This document shows positions 9,023-16,728 of a stretch of 38,055 nucleotides of DNA, one piece after another; within the stretch, counting starts at the first letter, position 1, and each line of letters starts with the position of its first letter. The position numbers were made by a program, and so were the translations under genes. The stretch is from an uncultured archaeon A07HR67 (GTDB taxonomy: Archaea; Halobacteriota; Halobacteria; Halobacteriales; Haloferacaceae). The stretch covers positions 104,316 through 142,370 of the forward strand of contig KI543160.1 of the NCBI GenBank assembly GCA_000496175.1, given 5' to 3'. The notes below the pieces were generated by a model, which ran no database searches, was not told the origin of the DNA, and saw only the letters and a list, made by a program, of their open reading frames with translations.

Positions 9023-10267
9023 GTGACCCAAGCCAACACACAACCGGAGGTGAATATCGGTCTCGTCGGTCACGTCGACCACGGGAAGACGACGCTCGTC
9101 CAGGCGTTGTCCGGCTCGTGGACCGACCAGCACAGCGAGGAGATGAAACGCGGGATCTCGATCCGGCTCGGGTACGCGGACGCGACGTTCAGACGGTGTC
9201 CAGGCGTCGACGCGCCCGAGTGTTACACGACGGACGAGACGTGTCCCGACGGCGCCGAGAGCGAGCCGTTGCGGACCGTCTCGTTCGTCGACGCGCCCGG
9301 CCACGAGACGCTGATGGCGACGATGCTTTCGGGCGCGTCGATCATGGACGGGGCGGTCCTCGTCGTGAGCGCGACCGAGAACGTGCCACAGGCACAGACC
9401 GAAGAACACCTGATGGCGCTCGATCTCATCGGGATCGAGAACATCGTGATCGCTCAGAACAAGGTCGACCTCGTCAGCCGCGACCGCGCGGTCGACAACC
9501 ACGCCCAGATCCGGGAGTTCATCGAGGGAACGGTGGCAGAGGGCGCGCCGATCGTTCCCGTCTCGGCGGGACAGGAGGTGAACCTCGACCTGTTGATCGA
9601 GGCGATCGAAGCGGAGATCCCGACGCCGGAACGCGACCCCACCGAGGACGCCCGGATGTTCGCGGCGCGGTCGTTCGACATCAACCGTCCCGGCGCGACC
9701 GCCGACGAGCTCAAAGGCGGCGTCGTCGGCGGCTCGCTGGTTCAGGGGGAGCTGTCGGTGGGCGACGGCCTCGAGATCCGTCCCGGCCGCGAGGTCGAGG
9801 AGGGCGGCCAGACCGAGTGGCGGTCGCTGGAGACGTCTATCCGGTCGCTCCAGGCGGGCAACGAGAACGTCGAGACGGCCGAGCCGGGCGGGCTCCTCGG
9901 CGTCGGGACGGGGCTCGACCCCAGCCTAACGAAGGGCGACGCGCTCGCGGGACAGGTCGCCGGCGAGCCGGGGACGCTCCCGCCGACGCGCCACGAGTTC
10001 GAGATGGGTGTCGACCTCCTCGACCGGGTCGTCGGCAAGGAGAACGACGAGAGCGGCGACAGCGACATCGAGGAGATCTCGACCGGCGAGCCGCTGATGT
10101 TGACCGTCGGCACCGCCACCACGGTCGGGGCCGTGACCAGCGCGCGCGACGGCGAGTGTGAGGTCAGCCTCAAACGGCCGGTGTGTGCGGAGACGGGCGC
10201 ACAGATCGCGATCAACCGCCGGGTCGGCGCGCGATGGCGGCTCATCGGCGTCGGGACGTTGTCGTAG
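9023..10267 (+). CDS. eif2g: translation initiation factor aIF2 subunit gamma
   Basis: The product has 414 residues. It is the GTPase core of the heterotrimeric factor that delivers initiator methionyl-tRNA to the small ribosomal subunit. G motifs are GHVDHGKTT (16-24), DAPGHE (90-95) and NKVD (146-149). A cysteine-containing insert (C59, C67, C74) follows switch 1 at the family's zinc-knuckle position. Beta-barrel domains II and III follow (from about residue 205), ending [15 protein letters not shown]. The length is typical. GTG 9023 is fixed by the strong Shine-Dalgarno just upstream. It leads a cluster with a PIN protein, Rpo7 and Spt4, a widely conserved archaeal arrangement. Confidence 0.97.
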   Translation: MTQANTQPEVNIGLVGHVDHGKTTLVQALSGSWTDQHSEEMKRGISIRLGYADATFRRCPGVDAPECYTTDETCPDGAESEPLRTVSFVDAPGHETLMATMLSGASIMDGAVLVVSATENVPQAQTEEHLMALDLIGIENIVIAQNKVDLVSRDRAVDNHAQIREFIEGTVAEGAPIVPVSAGQEVNLDLLIEAIEAEIPTPERDPTEDARMFAARSFDINRPGATADELKGGVVGGSLVQGELSVGDGLEIRPGREVEEGGQTEWRSLETSIRSLQAGNENVETAEPGGLLGVGTGLDPSLTKGDALAGQVAGEPGTLPPTRHEFEMGVDLLDRVVGKENDESGDSDIEEISTGEPLMLTVGTATTVGAVTSARDGECEVSLKRPVCAETGAQIAINRRVGARWRLIGVGTLS

Positions 10268-10268
10268 C

Positions 10269-10685
10269 GTGGCCGACGACGCCGGCACGGGCGAGCCGAC
10301 CGGACCACCCGTCATCGCGCTCGACGCGAGCGCGCTGATGGCCCCGGTCGAGACGAACGTTCGGCTGTTCGAGGAGCTCGACCGGGTCCTCGGCGCCTAC
10401 GAACCGGTCGTTCCGTCGGCGGTGCTCGCGGAACTCGACGGGATCGGATCCGGAGCCGGCGAGGCGGCGACCGCGGCGAGCGTCGGCGCGGACCTCGCGA
10501 CCCGGGCGGAGACGGTCGAGACCGACGAGGCGTACGCGGACGACGCGCTCGTCGAGTTGGCCCGAACGGCGCGCGTCGACTACGTCGTCACGGCCGACCG
10601 TCCCCTGGTGGAACGGGTGCTGGACGCGGAGACACCGGTACTCTGTTTACGGGGGCCGAACACACTAACGGTAACGGACCCATAA
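10269..10685 (+). CDS. PIN-domain protein next to aIF2-gamma
   Basis: The product has 138 residues. The PIN-fold pattern is ALDASALMAP (first acidic residue near residue 17), PSAVLAELDGI (E near residue 53), DDALVELA and YVVTADRPLVERVL (late aspartates). These residues would form the Mg-dependent ribonuclease site. The GTG at 10269 begins two bases after the aIF2-gamma stop, giving near-coupled translation. An in-frame start further upstream would overlap aIF2-gamma and is unlikely. This is a lone PIN protein without an antitoxin gene beside it. Conserved placement between aIF2-gamma and Rpo7 in archaea suggests a housekeeping RNA role, perhaps in rRNA processing. That role is inference. Confidence 0.82.
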   Translation: MADDAGTGEPTGPPVIALDASALMAPVETNVRLFEELDRVLGAYEPVVPSAVLAELDGIGSGAGEAATAASVGADLATRAETVETDEAYADDALVELARTARVDYVVTADRPLVERVLDAETPVLCLRGPNTLTVTDP

Positions 10686-10768
10686 CGAGCCCGAACACGG
10701 CTCGTGGGGGCGACGCGGAGGAACCGACGGCGACGAACGACGGACGCGATCACACACAACACACGCAC

Positions 10769-11350
10769 ATGTACAAACGAGTTCGACTCAAGGACACGGT
10801 CGAGGTCCCGCCGAAGCACCTGGCGGACGTCACCGACGAGCGGGTGAAAGCCCTGTTACAGGACAAACTGGAAGGACGAATGGACGAAGACGTCGGCAGC
10901 GTCGTGAGCGTTATCGAGGTCCACGACATCGGCGAGGGGGCGGTTCTCCACAACCGCCCCGGCGTCTACTACGAGGCCGAGTTCGACGCGCTCACCTTCG
11001 ATCCCCACATGCAGGAGGTCGTCGACGGGACGGTCGTCGAAACGGTCGAATTCGGCGCGTTCGTCGGAATCGGTCCGGTCGACGGGCTGCTCCACGTCTC
11101 GCAGATCACCGACGAGTACCTCACATTCGACGCGGCGAACCAACAGCTCGCCTCCTCGGACTCCGACAAGAGCCTCGGCGTCGACGACGCGGTTCGGGTG
11201 CGGGTCGTCACGAAAAGCGTCGACGAACGAAACCCCCGCGACTCGAAGATCGGGCTCACCGCCAAACAGCCGGGACTCGGCAAACACGACTGGCTCGAGA
11301 GCGACCGGCGGCGGCGGGCCGAGGCCGGCACGACCACGGAGGACGACTGA
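10769..11350 (+). CDS. rpo7: DNA-directed RNA polymerase subunit Rpo7 (E')
   Basis: The product has 193 residues. Rpo7, with Rpo4, forms the stalk of archaeal RNA polymerase and binds emerging RNA. The N-terminal RNP-like domain (about 1-80) begins MYKRVRLKDTVEVPPKHL. The C-terminal S1 (OB-fold) domain (about 82-160) contains VVETVEFGAFVGIGPVDGLLHVSQI. An acidic tail follows. The ATG at 10769 sits 83 nt after the PIN gene stop. The stop codon overlaps the start of spt4 (ATGA). A TATA-like element is not obvious, so co-transcription from the aIF2-gamma promoter is likely. Confidence 0.96.
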   Translation: MYKRVRLKDTVEVPPKHLADVTDERVKALLQDKLEGRMDEDVGSVVSVIEVHDIGEGAVLHNRPGVYYEAEFDALTFDPHMQEVVDGTVVETVEFGAFVGIGPVDGLLHVSQITDEYLTFDAANQQLASSDSDKSLGVDDAVRVRVVTKSVDERNPRDSKIGLTAKQPGLGKHDWLESDRRRRAEAGTTTEDD

Positions 11351-11547
11351 TGGCCGAAGACCGGCTCGCCTGTCGCGAGTGTCACTACGTCAACGACCCG
11401 GACGCACAGACCTGCGAGCACTGTGGCTCCTCCTCGTTGACCGAAGACTGGGCCGGCTACGTCATCATCACGGCGCCCGAGGAGAGCCAGATCGCCGAGG
11501 AAATGAACGTCACGAAGCCGGGCTCGTACGCGCTGAAGGTCCGGTGA
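11350..11547 (+). CDS. spt4: transcription elongation factor Spt4 (RpoE2)
   Basis: The product has 65 residues. It has one zinc-ribbon with C8-x2-C11 and C22-x2-C25, then the Spt5-binding segment DWAGYVIITAPEESQIAEEMN. Spt4 pairs with the NGN domain of Spt5 and supports processive transcription. The length matches archaeal Spt4. Its start shares bases with the rpo7 stop (ATGA overlap), so the two are translationally coupled, as in many archaea. Confidence 0.95.
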   Translation: MAEDRLACRECHYVNDPDAQTCEHCGSSSLTEDWAGYVIITAPEESQIAEEMNVTKPGSYALKVR

Positions 11548-11630
11548 GGCGGGCGCGGCCGGAACCCAGGGCCTGCCGACCACACCCGACCCGGACGCGA
11601 CGACTCGCGACGAGACGGCCCCCGCACACC

Positions 11631-12242
11631 ATGACATCTGACGACACGGTGACGCTGCCGGACTCGCTGCGCGACGCGTTCAAAGAGCCGATGGGCCCGG
11701 TGACGACCGACGTCGATGGACTGCTCGCGGCCGTCGTCGCGACCCGAGAAACACACGAGGCGCCCGACGCCCCGGTCGTCGCCGTCGGCGACGTCGTCAC
11801 CTACCACCTCAGAGAAGCGGGTCGCGTTCCGGACGTCGCACTCGTCGACGGAAAGACCGAGCGCGAGGCGGTGCGCTCGGAGATAAACGAGACGCTCGCG
11901 GCCGGCACCGAGCGCCGGATCACCGTCGAAAACCCCGCAGCGGCGCTCACGGCGTCTCTTCTCGAAGCGTTGGCGGACGCGCTCGCCGACCCCGATCCGG
12001 TCACGATCGAGGTGGACGGCGAGGAGGACCTGGCCGCGCTGCCGGCGATCGTCGCAGCACCCGACGGCGCGAGCGTCGTCTACGGCCAGCCCGGCGAAGG
12101 GATGGTTCGAGTCGGCGTCACTCCAGAAACGCGTCGAGCGGCCCGCGAACTGTTCGACCGGCTCGACGGCGACATCGACGCCGCCTATCGGGCGCTTGGG
12201 TTCGACGGGCGGGAGGCCGAGACCGACCGGACCAACCGCTGA
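11631..12242 (+). CDS. GTP-dependent dephospho-CoA kinase (DUF359 family)
   Basis: The product has 203 residues. DUF359 proteins were shown in Thermococcus to phosphorylate dephospho-CoA with GTP, the last step of archaeal coenzyme A synthesis. Family motifs visible are VVAVGDVVTYHL (about 46-57), PDVALVDGKTERE (65-77), ENPAAALTASLL (about 101-112), then VDGEEDLAALPAIVAAP and VYGQPGEGMVRV. I chose ATG 11631 because the family motifs begin right after it. Upstream in-frame codons run into spt4. It follows spt4 by 83 nt on the same strand and may be read from the same transcript. Confidence 0.9.
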   Translation: MTSDDTVTLPDSLRDAFKEPMGPVTTDVDGLLAAVVATRETHEAPDAPVVAVGDVVTYHLREAGRVPDVALVDGKTEREAVRSEINETLAAGTERRITVENPAAALTASLLEALADALADPDPVTIEVDGEEDLAALPAIVAAPDGASVVYGQPGEGMVRVGVTPETRRAARELFDRLDGDIDAAYRALGFDGREAETDRTNR

Positions 12243-12251
12243 TCCGGAGGC

Positions 12252-12842
12252 TCACTCCTCGGCGACACTCACGCCGAGCGCGAGGGTGAGGAGCGCGCCG
12301 AAAAGCGCCACGCCGGTCGTCACCCGCGGCGTGGTGGGATACGTCGCCAGCGGAAAGTAGGGGGTGATCCCGTGGGCTATCAGCCACTCGATTCGGCCGA
12401 CGCCGGCGAACCCGCTCGCGAGCAGACCGATCCCGGCCGCGGTTCCTAAGGCTCCAGTGACGAATCCGAACCCTGTGAGGGCGTCTTCGGCGCCGACGAG
12501 CTCCCACACCTGCGACTCGGAAATGTCGGTGATACGGCGCCGATAGGCCGCGAGCACGGTCAGGCCGACGCCCGCGAGCGTGAGAAACACTTCCCCGAGG
12601 ACGACGACCGCGGCGGCTCCGAGCGATGTGCGTGTCGGGTCACCCGAAAAGTACGTCTGTTGAACCGGGTCCGGCAGGGTCGCGACAATCGGCGCGGCGA
12701 GGGCGGCGACAAGGAGGATGAGCCCACACCACCGGACCTTCGATGCGACGGAGACGATCGGAACGAGCCCGTGTTTCGCTCGGATCAATTCGTACCGGGA
12801 TCGATCGGTGGGGTCGCCGCCGGAGTCGGAGGTGGGGGTCAT
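12252..12842 (-). CDS. uncharacterised membrane protein
   Basis: The product has 196 residues and I do not recognise it. About four hydrophobic segments are visible: residues 37-55 (CGLILLVAALAAPIVATL), about 75-96, about 122-145 and about 172-192. An N-terminal charged region may face the cytoplasm. It is convergent with the dephospho-CoA kinase gene (9-bp gap). The ATG at 12842 has a TATA-like cacttaggcc about 31 nt upstream, consistent with a leaderless transcript. No binding or catalytic motif is seen. Confidence 0.7.
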   Translation of the reverse strand: MTPTSDSGGDPTDRSRYELIRAKHGLVPIVSVASKVRWCGLILLVAALAAPIVATLPDPVQQTYFSGDPTRTSLGAAAVVVLGEVFLTLAGVGLTVLAAYRRRITDISESQVWELVGAEDALTGFGFVTGALGTAAGIGLLASGFAGVGRIEWLIAHGITPYFPLATYPTTPRVTTGVALFGALLTLALGVSVAEE

Positions 12843-12973
12843 TCCGAGTAGCTGTTCGGGTCGCAGGGCCTAAGTGCTGACCCGGGGAGTCGCGCTCACA
12901 GGCGGTTCTGCGGGTGTACACCCGCTTCGAAATCCTTTTACAGCGTTCGAAGGGTAGTACACGTAACTAACTC

Positions 12974-13264
12974 ATGAACGTCGACATCATCTCCGAGGAA
13001 GAAAACCCGATGTTGCACCGGACGGATATTCGCTTCGAGACGGTTCACGACGAGGCGACCCCATCTCGACTCTCGGTTCGTGACTCGCTCGCGGCCAAAC
13101 TCGACAAGGCCTCCGAAGAGGTCGTCGTTCACGAACTCAACACCAAGTTCGGGATGCGCAAGACGATCGGCTACGCCAAGGTGTACGACTCCGCGGGAGA
13201 CGCACTCGACGTCGAACAAGACCACATGCTCGAGCGGAACAAGATCGGCGACGACGACGCCTGA
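12974..13264 (+). CDS. rps24e: 30S ribosomal protein S24e
   Basis: The product has 96 residues. It matches S24e throughout: MNVDIISEEENPMLHRTDI at the start, then SVRDSLAAKL, VVHELNTKFGMRKTIGYAKVY and the C-terminal EQDHMLERNKI. It is a component of the archaeal and eukaryotic small ribosomal subunit. A TATA-like ccttttac near 12933-12940 gives a short leader before ATG 12974. In other haloarchaea that I know, the tiny zinc-ribbon protein S27ae directly follows. Here only 12 bases separate the stop from the kae1 start, so S27ae is missing from this place. Confidence 0.95.
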   Translation: MNVDIISEEENPMLHRTDIRFETVHDEATPSRLSVRDSLAAKLDKASEEVVVHELNTKFGMRKTIGYAKVYDSAGDALDVEQDHMLERNKIGDDDA

Positions 13265-13276
13265 GGCGCCAGCCGG

Positions 13277-15081
13277 ATGCGGGTTCTCGGCATCGAGGGA
13301 ACGGCGTGGTGTGCGAGCGCCGCGTTTACGACACCGAAACGGACGAGACGCGGATCGAGTCCGACGCCTACCAGCCGGACAGCGGCGGAATCCACCCGCG
13401 GGAGGCCGCCGAACACATGGCCGACGCCCTTCCGACGGTCGTCGACCGCGTCCTGACTGCCGCCGAGGCCGACCACGGGGCCGAGGCGGTCGACGCCGTC
13501 GCCTTTTCTCGTGGCCCCGGCTTGGGGCCGTGTCTCCGGACGGTCGGAACGGCCGCTCGGTCGCTCGCCGGAACGCTTGAGGTGCCGCTCGTGGGGGTCA
13601 ATCACATGATCGCCCACCTCGAAATCGGCCGCCACGAGTCGGCGTTGTCGGATCCGGTCTGTCTGAACGCCTCGGGCGCGAACGCACACCTGCTGGGCTA
13701 CCACGACGGCCGATACCGCGTGCTCGGCGAGACGATGGACGCCGGCGTCGGCAACGCGATCGACAAGTTCACCCGACACGTCGGCTGGAGCCATCCCGGC
13801 GGCCCGAAGGTCGAAGCCGCCGCGGCGGAGGCAGCGGCCGAGGCCGGAGGCCGGCCGAACGCGACGGAGGACCTCCTCGAGTTGCCGTACGTCGTGAAGG
13901 GAATGGACTTCTCGTTTTCTGGGATCAGTTCGGCGGCCAACGACGCGTACGACGACGGCGAGTCGGTCGAACGGGTGTGTTTCGCGCTTCAAGAACACGT
14001 CTTCGCGATGCTCACCGAGGTGTCCGAGCGGGCCCTCTCGTTGACCGGCGCCGACGAACTCGTGTTGGGCGGCGGGGTCGGACAGAACGATCGTCTCCGA
14101 GAGATGCTCAGAACGATGTGTGCGGCGCGCGGAGCCGACTTCTACGCCCCTCCAGCCCGGTATCTGCGCGACAACGCAGGGATGATCGCGGTTCTCGGCG
14201 CGAAGATGGCAGCAGCAGGAGACACGCTTCCGATCCGGGGATCGTCGATCGACCCGGAGTTCCGGCCGGACCAGGTGCCGGTGACGTGGCGCGACGACGA
14301 CTCGTCGGTCGTGAGGGGGAGAGACGGTCTCGCGAGCGAGCCACAGTTGTGTCCCGAGAACGACGCGACCGATCTCCGTGGCGCGGAAGCGGTCGTGGGG
14401 GTCGTCGCCTCCGACCCGGCCGACGGGATTAACGGTCCGTTCGTGCGGAAACGACGAGTACAGAAGTCGTACCGGCACCCGGTGTTAGACCGAACGCTCC
14501 GGCGGAGCCGCACCGTCTCTGAGGCCCGCCTGACGAGCGAGGCGCGGCGAGCCGGGGTGGCGACGCCGCTGGTGTACGACGTCGACGTGCCGGCGGCGAC
14601 GCTGACGCTCCAGTACGTGGGTGACCACGATCTCGCGGCGGACGTCGACGGACGGCGAGAAGCGTCTCGAAGCGCGGACGGACCAGAGGAAGCGAGCGGC
14701 CGCGACGGGAGCGACCCCGTCGACGGGGGAGACCGGACGATTCGAGCCGTCCGAACGGTCGGGAGCCACCTCGCGCGGCTTCACGACGCGGGTATCGTCC
14801 ACGGGGATCCGACGACGCGAAACGTTAGAGTGGGCGAGGCGGGGGCGACCGCCGACCGAAGCGCGGATCCGACGTTTCTGATCGATTTCGGATTGGGGTA
14901 TCACACCGGCCACGTGGAAGACCACGCGATGGACCTCCACGTGTTCGAAGGGTCACTCGCCGCGACGGCCGCGACCCCCGACCCGCTCGTCGCCGCGTTC
15001 GAGGCGGGGTATCGCGACGCGGGCGACGAGACCGTCCTCGACCGGCTTCGAGAGGTACAACGGCGGGGTCGGTACCGGTGA
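13277..15081 (+). CDS. Kae1-Bud32 fusion (KEOPS), apparent single-base frameshift
   Basis: This gene encodes the tRNA threonylcarbamoyladenosine (t6A) synthesis component Kae1 fused to the atypical kinase Bud32. ATG 13277 gives MRVLGIEGTAWCASAA and then goes out of frame. The expected continuation, VYDTETDETRIESDAYQPD, lies in another frame from 13324. One extra G near 13324 would restore 601 residues. Kae1 spans about 1-325, with metal-binding His codons at 13603 and 13615 (HMIAH). Bud32 follows from about residue 390, with HGDPTTRNV and DFGLG. As read, only a product starting at GTG 13306 without the N-terminal ATP-fold strand would be made. Since KEOPS is normally essential, a sequencing error is plausible. 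Confidence 0.88.
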
Positions 15082-15124
15082 GGGGATCGAAACGCGCCGC
15101 CGGAGGTGCCGTTCCGTCCGGGAC

Positions 15125-15134
15125 GATTTATATC
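15125..15134 (+). promoter_or_regulatory. TATA box of DUF5808 gene
   Basis: The box gatttatatc lies about 27 nt before ATG 15156, the spacing expected for a leaderless haloarchaeal transcript. It separates this gene from kae1-bud32 transcriptionally. Confidence 0.65.
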
Positions 15135-15155
15135 CCTGGCGCGTGACCGATACGT

Positions 15156-15452
15156 ATGGGAGACAAACCGTCATCGGGAGAGATACTTGGCATCCCGTAC
15201 AACTTCGAGCGACCGAGCCTCGGCCGACTGCTCTCGTCGCACTGGCAGCCCGACGAGGGAATGCTCGTCGAGAAGCCGTTCGGAATCGGGTACACGCTCA
15301 ACCTGGCGAACTGGCGCTCGTGGGTCGTGCTCGCGGTCGCCGGCGGGCTGTACTGGCAGCAGAACGGGTCGGAGACGACGGCCGACGCCGACGACTCGGC
15401 CGGATCGGAGGGCGACGACGACGGCCCCGTCGAAGTGATTGTTGACGATTGA
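15156..15452 (+). CDS. DUF5808 domain protein
   Basis: The product has 98 residues. The core (about 10-55) reads GIPYNFERPSLGRLLSSHWQPDEG and then KPFGIGYTLNLANWRSW, which matches the DUF5808 pattern as I know it (PYxFxxP...WxPxxx...KxFGxGYxxN). A short hydrophobic stretch (about 56-66, VVLAVAGGLYW) may be a membrane anchor, and an acidic low-complexity tail follows. The function of the family is unknown. It has its own promoter and is followed 87 bp later by the signal peptidase gene on the same strand. Confidence 0.75.
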   Translation: MGDKPSSGEILGIPYNFERPSLGRLLSSHWQPDEGMLVEKPFGIGYTLNLANWRSWVVLAVAGGLYWQQNGSETTADADDSAGSEGDDDGPVEVIVDD

Positions 15453-15539
15453 TCCGGTTGTCGGTGCGCATTTTTCTTGGGCGGAGACGCGGTCGATCGA
15501 GGACCCGGAGACTTATCACTGGAACCCGCTAAGCCCGAC

Positions 15540-16708
15540 ATGATGGATCCTGAGGATCGGTCGGAATCCGGCGAGACGGATCCAACGGATGAGACGACCG
15601 CTGGAGACGAGCCGACGAGCGCGTGTGGTCCGTCAGAGAACGGTACGCCCGGCGAGCCGACGGAGTCGAGGGCGGGCGACAGGCCGAAACGAGACGCGTC
15701 TCCGGGTGACGACGCGGAAGGTGATGCCGAGACCGGAACCAACTCCCAGCCGGACAGTCCGGAGACGGCGGCCGAGAGCGGGTCGGACGACGAGGCGAGA
15801 AGCGGGGTGGACGACGAGGCGAGAAGCGGGTGGACGACGAGGTAAGAAGCGAGTCCGGGGAGGGATCTGACGCCGGAGCGGACGACGAGACCCCGAGTCT
15901 CCGGTATCGGTTCCGTCACGACATGGAGGGGCCGGTGATGTGGCTCCGGGAGATGCTTTCCAGCGTCGCGATCGTGTTGTTGCTCGGATTGTTGTTGTTC
16001 GGAGTTAGCGGCGTGTGGCCGCCGATGGTCGCGGTCGAGTCGGGAAGTATGGAGCCGAACATGCAGGTTGGCGACCTCGTGTTCGTCACCGAGCCGGGGC
16101 GGTTCGCTCCCGACGCCGCCGACAACGGCGTCGGCGTAGTGACCCACGAGGCGGGGCGAGCGAGCGAGTATCGCACCTTCGGAGACTACGGCTCCGTGGT
16201 CATCTATCAGCCTCCCGGGAGACGAGCGTCGCCGATCATTCATCGGGCGATGTTCCACGTCGAAGCGGGCGAGAACTGGTACGACCGGGCCGACGACCGG
16301 TTCCACGGAGCGGACAACTGTGCGGAGCTGCGCAACTGCCCTGCGCCGCGTAGCGGATTCATCACCCTCGGAGACGACAACGCCGAGTACGACCAGGCCA
16401 ACGGCCTCGCCGAACCCGTGGCGTCCGAGTGGATCCTCGGCGTCGCCAGAGCCCGGGTGCCGTATCTCGGCTATACTCGGCTGATCACGACCGGTGAGGC
16501 CGAGGTGAGCGATCTGGTCGGGACGGCAGTCGCGTCGGGCGCGAGCGATCCGAACGCGGAGTCGACGTGTGTTCTGAAGACGGACGGTCGTCGGCTCTCA
16601 CGGACCGCGACCGAAGCCGAGCGAGCCGGGTGTCCGGACCTGAGGACCGCCGGTCCGCTGGCTGGATCGCGTACAACGTCGGCGACGACGCCGACCGTGG
16701 CGGCGTAA
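15540..16708 (+). CDS. signal peptidase I (Sec11 type), frameshifted in a repeat
   Basis: This is an archaeal ER-type signal peptidase, which removes signal peptides from secreted proteins at the membrane. ATG 15540 (TATA-like cttatcac about 27 nt upstream) opens a roughly 100-residue acidic disordered N-terminal region. The frame then breaks in a 24-bp repeat at 15828-15830, where GGG stands for GGGG in the previous copy. The downstream frame carries a membrane segment (SSVAIVLLLGLLLFGVSG) and the active site: Ser codon 16046 in ESGSMEP, His codon 16241 in IIHRAMF, Asp codons 16373 and 16376 in GDDN. Restoring the G gives 389 residues. A functional product starting at GTG 15830 is also conceivable. 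Confidence 0.85.
15786..15856. repeat. 24-bp tandem repeat with one copy lacking a G
   Basis: Three head-to-tail units lie at 15786-15809 (24 bp), 15810-15832 (23 bp) and 15833-15856 (24 bp, diverged). The second has GGG where the first has GGGG. That one-base difference breaks the signal peptidase reading frame. Confidence 0.9.
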
Positions 16709-16728
16709 CCCCCCGGGGCACCCTAGAG

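Noticed and set aside
10269-11350. Toxin-antitoxin system at the PIN gene
   Set aside because: No small antitoxin gene lies beside it. Both neighbours are housekeeping genes, in a conserved archaeal order.
13171-14478. Long antisense open frame opposite kae1-bud32
   Set aside because: It is a shadow of the Kae1 coding frame and would overlap rps24e. No family resemblance.
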